Below, in pieces: positions 34,539 to 43,928 of a stretch of 64,000 nt of DNA. The notes below the pieces were generated by a model. It saw only the letters and a program-made list of their open reading frames with translations, was not told the DNA's origin and did not search any database. This stretch comes from Actinomadura rubrisoli. Lineage in GTDB: Bacteria; Actinomycetota; Actinomycetes; Streptosporangiales; Streptosporangiaceae. Both the position numbers and the translations under genes were made by a program. How positions within the stretch are numbered: position 1 is the stretch's first letter; the number at the start of each line of letters is the position of its first letter. Location: NCBI RefSeq assembly GCF_004349215.1, contig NZ_SMKU01000012.1:1-64000 (forward strand). The letters are read 5' to 3'.

Positions 34539-35994
34539 CCTCGGGGAGGTGAAGGCACGGCTGGAGCACCTTGTTCGGATACCGGCCGCGGACCTGGAGC
34601 CAGAAGCCCTGGCGAGATACGAACGGTGGTTCGAGGAGCACTGCGCTTCCTCGCGAGCCGCCGGCCGGGACGCCGCCGACCTGATCCCCGGTGGGACCCA
34701 CCATTCGCAGGCGAATATTCCGTTCCCGCTGCAGATCGACCGGGCGGCCGGTCCCCACTTGTGGGACGCGGACGGCAACCGCTACATCGACTTCGTCCAG
34801 GGCGTCGGTGCCTCGTTGCTCGGCGCGAACAACGAAACGGTACGGGAGAAGGTGAAAGCGGTTCTCGACGAGTGCGGGCCGTCGCTCGGACTGCTTCATC
34901 GGTACGAGATCGCGCTCGCCCGGACGGTCCGCGAATTCATGCCCGCCGTGCAGCGGCTTCGCATGACGGCCAGTGGCACCGAGGCGGCGATGGCGGCCGT
35001 TCGGGTGGCGAGGGCGTACACCGGCGCGGCGTACGTGGTCAAACTCGGTGGCGCCTACCACGGCTGGTCGGATCAGCTGGCGTACGGGCTCAACGCCCCT
35101 GGGACGGCGCGCCGTTCGGCCGGCGGCATTCCCGAACAGGCGCAAGCCCTGACTCAGGAAGTACCTCCCGGTGACGTGGACGCGTTGCGCTCCCTTCTTT
35201 CGGCCAATGCCGAGCGCGGCGGCACTGCCGCAGTGATCGTCGAACCGCTGGGACCGCAGAGCGGCACCTTCCCGTTCGCCCCCGACTACCTCGAAGCGGT
35301 CCAGGAGTCGTGCCGCTCTTTCGGGGCGCTTTTCGTGGTGGACGAAGTCATCACGGGCTTCCGCCTCGGACTCGGCGGCGCGCACGAACAGCTCGGACTG
35401 AGTCCAGACCTCCTCATCTTCGGCAAGTGCATCGCGGGTGGATACCCCGCGGCCGGCGCCCTCGGCGGACGCGCCGACGTGATGGCGACGATCGGATCGG
35501 GCACCGGAGCGTCCGCGCTGGTCGTCGGCACTCTTTCGGCCAATCCGCTCAGCTGCGCCGCCGGTTACCACAGCCTGCTGGAGATGGCTCGTACCGACGC
35601 CCCCGCCCGGGCGGCAAGCGCGGGCGCCCTGCTGCGCGCCGGCCTGGAACGCCTCATCGCAAAATATCAGCTGCCTTATGTGGCCTATAATTTCGGTTCG
35701 ATCGTGCACCTGCACACGTCGGGTCTATACCAACTCTCGGTGACACAACCCGATTTCGCCTCGCAATTGGCGACCCGGCGCGAAGCGATGATCCATCTGA
35801 TCGAGGGGTTCACCGCGGAAGGGCTGATGCTGTCAGGCTCCGGCCGGATGTTCGTCGGCGCGACGCACACCGATCAGGTGGTGGCCGACGCGCTGGATCG
35901 TTTCGACCGGGTCTTCGCCTCTGTGCGGCCAGTCCGATCCTCACCCGAACCGCATGACAGGCCGATGAATACACCCTCAGGGCGTATCGCCTGA
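34501..35994 (+). CDS. Class III PLP aminotransferase, GSA-aminomutase-like
   Basis: The 497-aa enzyme has the fold of glutamate-1-semialdehyde aminomutase and related class III enzymes. PLP Lys 309 lies in [13 protein letters not shown], the Asp that pairs with the pyridine in [10 protein letters not shown], and the phosphate site in [12 protein letters not shown]. The GTG start lies within the end of the C-A-T-R gene (38-nt overlap). By analogy with myxochelin MxcL, it probably aminates the aldehyde released by the R domain. Glutamate-1-semialdehyde is the alpha-aldehyde of Glu; the R domain here would make the alpha-aldehyde of an Asp residue. Confidence 0.9.
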   Translation: MDDHSRIARIQPDLGEVKARLEHLVRIPAADLEPEALARYERWFEEHCASSRAAGRDAADLIPGGTHHSQANIPFPLQIDRAAGPHLWDADGNRYIDFVQGVGASLLGANNETVREKVKAVLDECGPSLGLLHRYEIALARTVREFMPAVQRLRMTASGTEAAMAAVRVARAYTGAAYVVKLGGAYHGWSDQLAYGLNAPGTARRSAGGIPEQAQALTQEVPPGDVDALRSLLSANAERGGTAAVIVEPLGPQSGTFPFAPDYLEAVQESCRSFGALFVVDEVITGFRLGLGGAHEQLGLSPDLLIFGKCIAGGYPAAGALGGRADVMATIGSGTGASALVVGTLSANPLSCAAGYHSLLEMARTDAPARAASAGALLRAGLERLIAKYQLPYVAYNFGSIVHLHTSGLYQLSVTQPDFASQLATRREAMIHLIEGFTAEGLMLSGSGRMFVGATHTDQVVADALDRFDRVFASVRPVRSSPEPHDRPMNTPSGRIA

Positions 35995-36043
35995 GCGCGG
36001 TGACGTGAATTCGAGCGGTGCCTGGACATACAAGGAGCGCACG

Positions 36044-37579
36044 ATGAAGACCATGTACGAATGGTTCGATACGTCCGTCCGCCGCCATCCCGACCACATC
36101 GCCCTCGACGTCGCGGGGACGGAGTACACCTATAGGGAACTCGCCAGCGAAGTGCGGCTGCGAGCCACGGCCATTCAGGAAGCGCTCGGCCGCAGGCCAC
36201 GGCGAGTGCTGATGATGGCCGATCGCACCGCGCACAGCTATTTCATCTACCTCGCCGCACAGCGGCTCGGCGCGGCCGTCGTACCCGTCGTCCCGACATT
36301 TCCACAGGATCGCATCCGCGCGATCGCCGCTGCCGCCGGCGCGGAAATCTACGCCCATGGCCAGTCCGACGAGAAGATCGAAACGGCCGAATCCGGCCTC
36401 GGAGACAGCCGCCACGGCGACGATGGCCGGAACGACCAAGACGGCATCGCCTACATCCTGTACACCTCGGGATCCACCGGGACACCGAAAGGCGTCCCGG
36501 TGGGGCACGACAACATCTCCGCGTACCTCAGCCACAACATCGAGCGCTACCAGGCAGGGCCAGGCTGCCGGTTGTCCCACATGTACCAGCTCACCTTCGA
36601 CCCCTCCGTGTTCGACATGTTCATCAGCTGGGGTTCCGGCGCAACTCTGGTCGTCGCCGACCGCGACGATATGCTCGATCCGGCAGGCTATGCGAAGCGG
36701 CACAACCTCACCCACTGGTTGTCGGTGCCCTCTGTCGTCTCACTGGCCGCGCGGCTGGGCAGGCTGCCCGCTGGTTGCATGCCGGAGATGCGGTACAGCC
36801 TGTTCGGCGGTGAGCCATTGACCGTGCAGCAGGCCGAGGCATGGCGGAACGCGGCTCCAAACGCCGTCCTTGGCAACATCTACGGGCCCACCGAAGTAAC
36901 CATCACCTGCACCGCCTTCCACGTCCCGCCGGGGGAGCCGTTGCCGAGGACGAGTAATGGCACGGTTCCCATCGGCACTGTCGACCCCGGTCAGTCCTAT
37001 GTCGTGCTGGACGGCGACGGCCGCGAATCGACGCTCGGAGAGATGTGCGTACGCGGTACCCAGCGGATAGCGGGATACCTCAATCCCGACGACAACACAG
37101 ACCGATTCATTTCCTACAGCGCACCCGGTCCCGCCGTTCCGTACAAGGGGGAGGAACCGCTCACCCCGGCACACTGGTACCGGACCGGAGACCGCGTGCA
37201 GGTATTGCCCGATGGCAACCTCGTCCACCTGGGACGCCTCGACAGCCAGATCAAGCTTCACGGTTACCGGATCGAGTTGGGCGAGATCGAGTCGGTCCTG
37301 CGGGAACACCCCGCCGTGCTCGAAGCCGTCGTAGTGGTGACACACGTCGGCGACGATGCCAGCCTCCTCCAGGCGATCTACACGGGGCGCCCTGTGCCCA
37401 ACGGCGAACTCCTGGCCACACTTGGCCGCCGGCTTCCTCCGCAAATGCTCCCCCGCAGTTTCCATTATCTGCCGCAACTGCCCCTGACCGCGAACGGCAA
37501 GGTGGACCGCGGCGCGCTGACCCACCTGGTGTCCGCCGCCCCGGGATCACCAGTACCCGCCGACGGCCGTGATCGATGA
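36044..37579 (+). CDS. Stand-alone NRPS adenylation enzyme
   Basis: ATG 36044 follows AAGGAGCGCACG; the product is 511 aa, an A domain without a carrier. Core motifs are intact: [43 protein letters not shown] and NGKVDR with the catalytic Lys. The pocket reads D-P-F-L-L-G-I-I-T-K, which I do not recognise. It is the obvious candidate to charge the T domains whose own A domains are defective. An atypical loop (YKGEEPLTPAHW) precedes A7. Confidence 0.9.
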   Translation: MKTMYEWFDTSVRRHPDHIALDVAGTEYTYRELASEVRLRATAIQEALGRRPRRVLMMADRTAHSYFIYLAAQRLGAAVVPVVPTFPQDRIRAIAAAAGAEIYAHGQSDEKIETAESGLGDSRHGDDGRNDQDGIAYILYTSGSTGTPKGVPVGHDNISAYLSHNIERYQAGPGCRLSHMYQLTFDPSVFDMFISWGSGATLVVADRDDMLDPAGYAKRHNLTHWLSVPSVVSLAARLGRLPAGCMPEMRYSLFGGEPLTVQQAEAWRNAAPNAVLGNIYGPTEVTITCTAFHVPPGEPLPRTSNGTVPIGTVDPGQSYVVLDGDGRESTLGEMCVRGTQRIAGYLNPDDNTDRFISYSAPGPAVPYKGEEPLTPAHWYRTGDRVQVLPDGNLVHLGRLDSQIKLHGYRIELGEIESVLREHPAVLEAVVVVTHVGDDASLLQAIYTGRPVPNGELLATLGRRLPPQMLPRSFHYLPQLPLTANGKVDRGALTHLVSAAPGSPVPADGRDR

Positions 37580-37613
37580 TCTCGGCGTAGCCCGCAACTC
37601 GGAGGAATCAGGG

Positions 37614-38414
37614 ATGGGGGACCTAGCAATTGCACTCGAATCGTCGTTCTTCGTGTTGATCACACGCGGAGCCGCCGAACTGTACCTGGCGAACATCAGC
37701 GTCCCCGGGCACTTCGAGCCGACCCGTTTCGCCGGGCTCCTTCACGACGACCTCACCGAACCGGACGGCGGCCCCGACGACACCTCCGATCCCGCGACGC
37801 GCTTCGCATTGCGCCTTCCGGCCATCGGCCGGCTCGAAGAACTCACCGGCGAACCCGCGGACCGCCATACCCGCTACATCCCCATCGCCGACATCCCTGT
37901 CGGTACCCAACTCGTCCGCACCGGACCGGGCAGCCGCACCGACGTCCTCGGCAGCTACCGTGGCCGCCGTTCCGGCTGGGAACCGCACCCTGGGTTTCCC
38001 ACCGCGACTCCCGCCCGGTGGGGGCTGAAACCCGCTCACCCCGTCGGCACCATCCACCGCGGAATCCGCGCCACCTATGACGGCACCGATTTCGACACAG
38101 ACCTCGGACCCGGACCCGCCCGGCTCACCCTCGCACCCGCGGAGCCCGGCACTCCACCCCTCACCGTTTCCATCGCCGAATGCGACCGTGTCCGCTTCTA
38201 CCGCGCCACCGCCACATGGCAAGGGGAACGCTTCGAAATGCTCGACTCCCGGCACGACGCCGTGACCCTCGTCTACCTGGCCGGCGACGAACCGACCGCG
38301 CGGCGACTCGCCCTTACCGAGACCACTCCCGGTGTATGGCGAACGAACGTCCCCCATGCCTCGATCACCGACATGACCGTGACCGCCATCGACCTCGATC
38401 CACCCATCACATAA
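37614..38414 (+). CDS. Unrecognised 266-aa protein of the NRPS cluster
   Basis: ATG 37614 follows GGAGGA at ideal spacing. The protein starts MGDLAIALESSFFVLITRG and seems beta-rich and soluble, with no signal peptide or membrane helix. I see no motif of a known enzyme family. It lies 34 bp after the stand-alone A gene and 13 bp before a methyltransferase gene, so it should belong to the pathway. It may be a tailoring enzyme or carrier-interacting protein, but no function can be assigned. Confidence 0.8.
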   Translation: MGDLAIALESSFFVLITRGAAELYLANISVPGHFEPTRFAGLLHDDLTEPDGGPDDTSDPATRFALRLPAIGRLEELTGEPADRHTRYIPIADIPVGTQLVRTGPGSRTDVLGSYRGRRSGWEPHPGFPTATPARWGLKPAHPVGTIHRGIRATYDGTDFDTDLGPGPARLTLAPAEPGTPPLTVSIAECDRVRFYRATATWQGERFEMLDSRHDAVTLVYLAGDEPTARRLALTETTPGVWRTNVPHASITDMTVTAIDLDPPIT

Positions 38415-38427
38415 CGAAAGGCCGATC

Positions 38428-39126
38428 GTGACCGATCTTAATCTGGACGTCATCGGCAAGGTCCGGTGGAACGACTCCTACGTATTGACCGAACAGCCGA
38501 ACCTGTGGGGCGACCCGCCCGTACCGTTCGTCACGACCGCCGCCGACTACTTCGCCGGCGACGGCGCGCAGACGGTCCTGGACCTGCCTGTGGGCGATGG
38601 CCGGAACCTGCCCGAACTCGCGGAGCGTTTCAGTACGGTGGTCGGCGCCGACTCCTCGGACAACGCCATCGGCATCGCCGCAGGACGCGCCGCGGCCGCC
38701 GGCTATCGCAACGTGCTGCTCCTCAAAGCCGACGTCTACGCGACCGGTTTCGCCGACGCGAGCTTTGACGGCGTGTTCTGCTGCGACGTGCTCGGCCATC
38801 TGCAGGAACCAGCGCGGGCCATCCGGGAACTGCTGCGCATCACCCGTCCGGGCCACCACCTCATGGCGAACGTGTTCGCGCTCGAAGACTCGACGCGCGG
38901 CGTCGACATGGTGCCCATCGGGGATGAGACGTACCTGTTCGACGACCGCTTCTATTTCCGCTTCTACGACAAGTCCGCCGCGAAGGAACTCGTGGACGAG
39001 GTCGAAGACGCCGCCGACCTCGTCGCCCTGGAGCCCGTCACCTGGACTGAACCGCCGCACGAGGGTTACCGGGAATACGAGCACGAACATGTGAGCTGGC
39101 TCTTCACACTCCGCAAGCACACCTGA
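38428..39126 (+). CDS. Class I SAM-dependent methyltransferase
   Basis: The 232-aa protein has motif I VLDLPVGDGRNLPEL, the acidic ADSS after strand 2, and FDGVFCCDVLGHL as motif II; the small UbiE-like Rossmann methyltransferases look like this. The GTG start follows GAAAGG. It is the last gene of the rightward operon and a second methyltransferase for the pathway beside the O-methyltransferase at 22380-23408. Target atom unknown. Confidence 0.85.
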   Translation: MTDLNLDVIGKVRWNDSYVLTEQPNLWGDPPVPFVTTAADYFAGDGAQTVLDLPVGDGRNLPELAERFSTVVGADSSDNAIGIAAGRAAAAGYRNVLLLKADVYATGFADASFDGVFCCDVLGHLQEPARAIRELLRITRPGHHLMANVFALEDSTRGVDMVPIGDETYLFDDRFYFRFYDKSAAKELVDEVEDAADLVALEPVTWTEPPHEGYREYEHEHVSWLFTLRKHT

Positions 39127-39410
39127 TCGGCATCGCTGGACGACGGGCGGCAACCCCGACGAGTGACACGGCCCGCCGTTCCTGCGTCGTCGAACAGAGG
39201 CGGACCGAGACGACCGCCCAACCGTGATCGTCTCCGTCCGCCTCTACGTCCTCGTCCCAGGACGCCATTTTGCACAGGCCGTTTCAAATCACCCGGTACT
39301 AACCCGTCAGCATCACGATCGCCAGCGCAGTTTCGCGCCGTCCAGCTCATTGAGCCACGTCCCACGAGACGAGCCACTACCGTGGCAGGGTGAAACAAGA
39401 GGAGAACCCG

Positions 39411-39932
39411 ATGGGAAGCCTGGAGTGGCAGCCGGCAGCCGACCGGGCCGGACTGCTCGCCGACCCGGTCGCAGAGGTCATCGCCGGACAGCCGGAGGCG
39501 CGGGTCGCCGAGATCGATCCGGAGCTGGCCGACACCGCGGCCTTCTGTGAGCGCTACGGGGTGCCGCCGGAGGCGACCGCGAACTGCGTGATCGTGGCCG
39601 CCAAGCGCGGCGGCGAGGTCACCTACGCGGCCTGCACGATCCTGGCCACCGGTCGCGCCGACGTGAACGGGGTCGTCCGCAAGCACCTGGGCGCGCGCAA
39701 GGTGTCCTTCGCGCCGATGGCGGAGGCCACCTCCCTCACCTCGATGGAGTACGGCGGCATCACGCCCCTCGGCCTGCCGCCGGACTGGCCCATCCTGGTG
39801 GACGAGGCAGTCGTGAACGCGCCGCAGGTCGTCCTCGGCAGCGGCCTGCGCAGGTCAAAGCTGCTGCTTCCCGGCAAGGCCATCGCGGACCTGCCGGGCG
39901 CTGAGGTCCTGGCACTGGCCCTCACCCGATGA
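39411..39932 (+). CDS. YbaK/ProX-like aminoacyl-tRNA deacylase family protein
   Basis: ATG 39411 follows GAGGAG and gives 173 aa with the YbaK-like core: ANCVIVAAKRGGEVTYAACTILATGRADVNGVVRKHLGARKVSFAPMAEA, with the conserved Lys-rich strand and GGITPLGLP. This family hydrolyses mischarged aminoacyl-tRNAs. It is 284 bp from the last NRPS-cluster gene and is probably independent of it. Confidence 0.82.
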   Translation: MGSLEWQPAADRAGLLADPVAEVIAGQPEARVAEIDPELADTAAFCERYGVPPEATANCVIVAAKRGGEVTYAACTILATGRADVNGVVRKHLGARKVSFAPMAEATSLTSMEYGGITPLGLPPDWPILVDEAVVNAPQVVLGSGLRRSKLLLPGKAIADLPGAEVLALALTR

Positions 39933-40124
39933 AACCGATCATGGCGATGCCACCGCCCCGCCGCGCATAGTCGCCCTAAGCGAATCCTGCCGAAGGCGCC
40001 GCCACCACCCAGACAAGCCTCTGACCAGCACGCCAACGCTGTGCCCTGCCACTGGGTGACCTGGGCACACCCGGAGGGTCGCCATGCACATCCGGCGACC
40101 CACCCCACCCATGGCCGCGACCAG

Positions 40125-40300
40125 CGTTGTACACCCCGCCTGACCTCGCAGATCGGTGTGGTCGTGCGGGAGCTGGCCGAACGCGCCGGCGCGCGCCTGT
40201 TATCGGCGCTGGGCGTGCTGCTGTCCCGGCACATCGCACTGCGCGCACTGCTGAGGCTTGCGCGACCGGTGCTGCGGGCGCTCGGTGTGGACCAAGAGCG
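40125..40300 (+). mobile_element. ISL3-family transposase fragment
   Basis: The plus-strand frame reads TPRLTSQIGVVVRELAERAGARLLSALGVLLSRHIALRALLRL...VLRALGVD, which matches the middle of actinobacterial ISL3 transposases just before the first catalytic Asp. Both ends of the transposase are missing and no IS termini are visible, so it is an inactive relic. Confidence 0.65.
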
Positions 40301-40360
40301 CGTACCTGGCGACGAGGTCGGCGAGCGCGATCCGGTCGCGCGGATCGAGCACTCTCATGA
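40206..40360 (-). pseudogene. SnoaL-like N-terminal fragment
   Basis: The frame starts MRVLDPRDRIALADLVARYALLVHTERP, the usual first helix of SnoaL/NTF2-like proteins. It then runs into unrelated sequence overlapping the ISL3 relic and stops. The remaining domain is absent, which fits truncation by the insertion. Confidence 0.5.
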
Positions 40361-40964
40361 GAGCCCCAGGCGTTCGGCGCCGATCGCGGCGAGCCTCTCC
40401 GACGACCGAGGAACCTCGCTGTAGCACGACGTGAAAAGCCCAAGGTCCAGCGACATGTCCGGAGCATACAGGGGTTCGAGAAACGCTCTCCGACCGACGA
40501 GCGAGGGCACTGCGCTCATCCAGAACGCCTGATTGGCCGAGCTCGCTTCATGCTCGATCAGCAACTCGCTGGGCTCCGGCTGCGGATGGCTGTTGCAGCG
40601 CCTCGGACACCATCTCGTGCGGCACCGGGCGGCGGGGGAAGTGCGTCTGGTTCGCCCTATCCCGGGACCGTACGAGGAGGCGATGTCGGCGAGCACGAGC
40701 CCCGCATCGTCGGGGTGCGGCTCGATGACCGCGGGACGATATCCGGCACCGTAGACCGGAGGCGCAACCGTCCCGCCGGTGGCGATGCCAGCCGCAAGGG
40801 CGACGAAGTCCCGCGCAGCCCCGGCCGCCAACGGGCAGGCACGGCCGAGGCCCCATAAGCCGCGCCGAGCAGACCACCGGCGATAGCGGCGCCGAGACCC
40901 GCGCTCCGCGTTCTCTAGCGCCAAGCGCAGGTGATCGGCACCAAACGAACCGGCGGCCGGTGAT

Positions 40965-41651
40965 TTAGCGGGTGCCGCTGGTGGGTGGGGTGGGATCGCG
41001 GGGGCTTACCAGGCCGCTTTGGTAGGCGAACACGACGAGCTGGGCGCGGTCGCGCGCGCCGAGCTTGGTCATCGCCCTGCTGACGTGGGTCTTGGCCGTG
41101 GTGGGGCTGAGCACCATGGTTTCGGCTATTTCGTCGTTGTTCAGTCCGTGGGCGACCAAGGCGACGACTTCACGTTCCCTGTTGGTCAGCGACTCCATTC
41201 CCGCTGCCGGCAGCACGTCCGGTGGCCGGGCGACGAATTCGCTGATCAGCCGACGGGTGACTGCGGGAGAGAGCAGCGCGTCCCCGCGCTCGGCCACCCG
41301 CAGCGCCTGAAGCAGCTCGGCGGGGTGGGTGTCCTTGAGCAGGAAGCCGCTCGCGCCGGCCCGCAGCGCGCGGAAGATGTACTCGTCCAGCCCGTAGTTG
41401 GTGAGGATGACGACGCGGACGCCGGCCAGCCGCCGGTCGGCGACGATCTGCCGGGTCGCCTCGATGCCGTCGAGCACCGGCATCTGGATGTCGACCAGCG
41501 CGATGTCCGGGCGGTGCTCCACGGCCAGTGCGATCGCCTGCTGCCCGTCGGCGGCCTCGGCGACCACTTCGATGTCGTCCTCGGAGTCGAGCAGCGACCG
41601 GATCCCGCTGCGGATCAGCATCTGGTCGTCGGCCAGCAGGACACGGATCAT
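40965..41651 (-). CDS. LuxR-family two-component response regulator
   Basis: The start at 41651 gives 228 aa: a receiver domain (VLLADDQMLIRSGIRSLL, phosphoacceptor Asp in IALVDIQMPVLDG, Lys in GFLLKD) and a C-terminal LuxR HTH (LTNREREVVALVAHGLNNDEIAETMVLSPTTAKTHVSRAM). The start overlaps the kinase stop by ATGA. It is the partner of the histidine kinase encoded just upstream. The divergent BBE-type oxidase gene is a possible target. Confidence 0.94.
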   Translation of the reverse strand: MIRVLLADDQMLIRSGIRSLLDSEDDIEVVAEAADGQQAIALAVEHRPDIALVDIQMPVLDGIEATRQIVADRRLAGVRVVILTNYGLDEYIFRALRAGASGFLLKDTHPAELLQALRVAERGDALLSPAVTRRLISEFVARPPDVLPAAGMESLTNREREVVALVAHGLNNDEIAETMVLSPTTAKTHVSRAMTKLGARDRAQLVVFAYQSGLVSPRDPTPPTSGTR

Positions 41652-42418
41652 GCCGCCGCCCGGATCGGCAGTTCGGCGCATACCCGGAAGCCGCCGTCCT
41701 TGTGCGGCCCGGCGTGCAGGCGGCCGCCGAGCGCGGCGACCCGTTCGCGCATGCCGATCAGGCCGAGCCCCTGGCCCGCCGGCGGGACGCTGGACACGGC
41801 GCCGTCGTTGTCCACCTGGACGATCAGCTCGTCCGGCCCGTAGCGCACCTGAACCGTGGCCCTCGCCCCTGCGGCGTGCCGCGAGACGTTGGTGAGCGCC
41901 TCCTGCACGATGCGGTAGGCGGCCTGGTCGACGTCGCGCGTGAGCCGGCATCGCGTACCGGTCACCGTCACGGTGACCTGCAGCCCGGCCGTGCGCGCCC
42001 GTGCCACCAGGCTTTCCAGCTGGTCAAGGCCGCTGGTCTCGCCGTCCTCGTCGGTGCGCAGCACGCTGAGTGTGGCCCGCAGTTCCCTGGCGGCGTCCGC
42101 GCCGGCCTCTTGGATCGCCAGCAGCGCGGGCGGCACCTCCTCACCGCGCTTGCCCGCCAGGTGCACCTCGACGCCGGCGTGCACCTGGATCACCGAGATG
42201 CTGTGCGTGAGCGAATCGTGCAGTTCCCGTGCGATGCGCAACCGCTCCTCTACGGCCCTGCGCCTGGCGGCCTCGTCCTTGGTTCGCTCCGCCTCTTCGG
42301 CGCGCTGCTCTACCTCGCGCAGGTGAAGCAGCCACATGCGGGCGGCGACGAGCATGACGCCCGCGGAGATGAGCCATCCGGTCCCGTAGAGCCTCCGCAA
42401 GCCGCGATCGGTACGCAT
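41648..42418 (-). CDS. Histidine kinase, HisKA_3 type, short sensor
   Basis: The 256-aa kinase has one N-terminal hydrophobic segment (GWLISAGVMLVAARMWLL), a coiled coil (VEQRAEEAERTKDEAARRRAVEERLRIA), the phosphoacceptor His in ARELHDSLTHSI and an HATPase_c domain (GQGLGLIGMRERVAALGG). Most relatives have several more membrane helices, so the sensor appears reduced to one. Translation is coupled to the response regulator. The signal is unknown. Confidence 0.9.
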   Translation of the reverse strand: MRTDRGLRRLYGTGWLISAGVMLVAARMWLLHLREVEQRAEEAERTKDEAARRRAVEERLRIARELHDSLTHSISVIQVHAGVEVHLAGKRGEEVPPALLAIQEAGADAARELRATLSVLRTDEDGETSGLDQLESLVARARTAGLQVTVTVTGTRCRLTRDVDQAAYRIVQEALTNVSRHAAGARATVQVRYGPDELIVQVDNDGAVSSVPPAGQGLGLIGMRERVAALGGRLHAGPHKDGGFRVCAELPIRAAA

Positions 42419-42584
42419 TCTCCCAGGATACGGGCCGGTTCCGCAGGCGCGTCCTCCCGCTGGACCCATTGCCGCCTACTCCCGCCGTAGTACACCGGCG
42501 GACCGCTGACTCCCCGCTGAGCAGGAGAAAGACACACCCTGTACCCGACGACCGAAGACCTGCGGGGTCGGCACCATCGTCCCC

Positions 42585-43928
42585 ATGACACAGATATCGA
42601 GCAGCGAACGTCCCGCAGCAGCGCTGGACACGGTCGCGGAGGTGCTGAGGCCGGGGGACGAAGACTACCCCGAGTCCGCGGCGATCTTGTTCGCCGACGG
42701 CACGCCCGACCTGGTGGTCCGTCCCCGCGACGCGGCCGGGGTGGCGGCGGCGCTGCGCTACGCGGCCGACACCGGGCTGGCCGTGACGGTGCGGTCCGGC
42801 GGACACAGCATGGCGGGCTTGAGCACGAGCACCGACGGAATGATCATCGACACGCGGCGGATCAATGATGCGCGCCTGCTGGACCCGGCCTCCGGGCGGG
42901 TGCGCGTCGGTGCGGGCGCGACCTGGGGTGCGGTGGCCGCGGCGCTGAGCCCGCACGGGCTGGGGCTGACCGCGGGAGACACCAAGCAGGTCGGTGTGGG
43001 CGGGCTGACGCTGGGAGGCGGCATCGGCTGGATGGTACGCCGGCACGGGCTGGCCATCGACAGCCTGGCGGCGGTTCGGCTGGTCACCGCGGACGGCCGG
43101 CTGATCGGCGCGGACGCCGTCGAGCACGCCGACCTGTTCTGGGCGCTGCGTGGTGGCGGCGGCAACTTCGGCGTCGCGGTCGGCTTCGACTTCATCGCCC
43201 AGCCGATCACCTCCGTGCATTTCGGAACGATCAGCTACCAGGCCGGCGACCTGCCGGGACTCATCGCCTGCTGGCGCGACCTGATGCGAGCCGCCGACGA
43301 GAAGCTGACCACGACGCTCAGCTTCATGCCGGCGATGCCCGGGCATCCCGCGGGCGTCACGCTGACGTGCTGCTACGCCGGTTCGGACGGCGGTGAGGCG
43401 GAGCAGGCGCTGCGTCCGTTCCGAGCACTCGCCCCGGTCATCTCCGACGGCATCAGGCCCATGCCCTACGCCGAAGTGCTTGAGGACGCCGGGCCGCTGC
43501 CTCCCGGACTGCGCATGGAGGTGCGCAACACCTTCTTCAGCACGCTCGACGACACGCGCGTCGCCGCAGTCGACGAACTGTTCACCGGCGGCGGAGCGGC
43601 GCTCTCGCTACGCAGCATGGGCGGTGCGGCCGCGCGCGTCAGCCCGAACGCGACCGCCTTCGCCCACCGGGACGCCGAAGTCATGGTGGCGGCCGCCTTC
43701 CTGATCCCGGACGCCGCACCGCCCGGGCTCCTGGATCAGGCGTTGCACCGGTGGTCGCAGGTGAGCGCCCTGGGCTCGGGCGCTTACGTCGGATTCCTCG
43801 GCTCGGCCGAACCCGCGGACGTCGCGGCGGCCTACCCACCGGACACCTACCGGCGCCTGGCCGAGGTCAAACGCCGCTACGACCCCGGCAACGTGTTCCG
43901 GCGCACCCACAACGTCCTCCCTGCCTAG
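42585..43928 (+). CDS. FAD-binding oxidoreductase, berberine-bridge-enzyme type
   Basis: This 447-aa VAO-fold protein carries the FAD histidine in RSGGHSMAGLS, the GGLTLGGGIGWMVRRHGL pyrophosphate region, and the C-terminal BBE strand LAEVKRRYDPGNVFRRTHNV. No Cys for bicovalent flavin is evident at the usual site (VGVGGLTLGGG). Such oxidases act on sugars, alkaloids or polyketides. The substrate is unknown. It is divergent from the kinase/regulator pair across 166 bp. Confidence 0.92.
   Translation: MTQISSSERPAAALDTVAEVLRPGDEDYPESAAILFADGTPDLVVRPRDAAGVAAALRYAADTGLAVTVRSGGHSMAGLSTSTDGMIIDTRRINDARLLDPASGRVRVGAGATWGAVAAALSPHGLGLTAGDTKQVGVGGLTLGGGIGWMVRRHGLAIDSLAAVRLVTADGRLIGADAVEHADLFWALRGGGGNFGVAVGFDFIAQPITSVHFGTISYQAGDLPGLIACWRDLMRAADEKLTTTLSFMPAMPGHPAGVTLTCCYAGSDGGEAEQALRPFRALAPVISDGIRPMPYAEVLEDAGPLPPGLRMEVRNTFFSTLDDTRVAAVDELFTGGGAALSLRSMGGAAARVSPNATAFAHRDAEVMVAAAFLIPDAAPPGLLDQALHRWSQVSALGSGAYVGFLGSAEPADVAAAYPPDTYRRLAEVKRRYDPGNVFRRTHNVLPA

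Larger units (their letters stand above)
39933..40964. other. Region of gene debris without an intact gene
   Basis: About 1 kb lacks a convincing complete gene. It holds an ISL3 transposase fragment (40125-40300), a SnoaL-like N terminus (40206-40360) and, at 40355-40924 on the minus strand, an open frame I do not recognise (DDAGLVLADIASSYGPGIG... FLEPLYAPDMSLDLGLF). This looks like a region damaged by insertion and deletion. Confidence 0.55.

Noticed and set aside
15198..39126. NRPS cluster as the source of the siderophore taken up at 1.7-9.3 kb
   Set aside because: No iron box is seen in the cluster, no hydroxamate or catecholate genes are present, and several unrelated genes lie in between.
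39411..39932. YbaK-like gene as part of the NRPS operon (editing role)
   Set aside because: It is 284 bp away with its own ribosome binding site, and such genes are widespread housekeeping genes; no link is shown.
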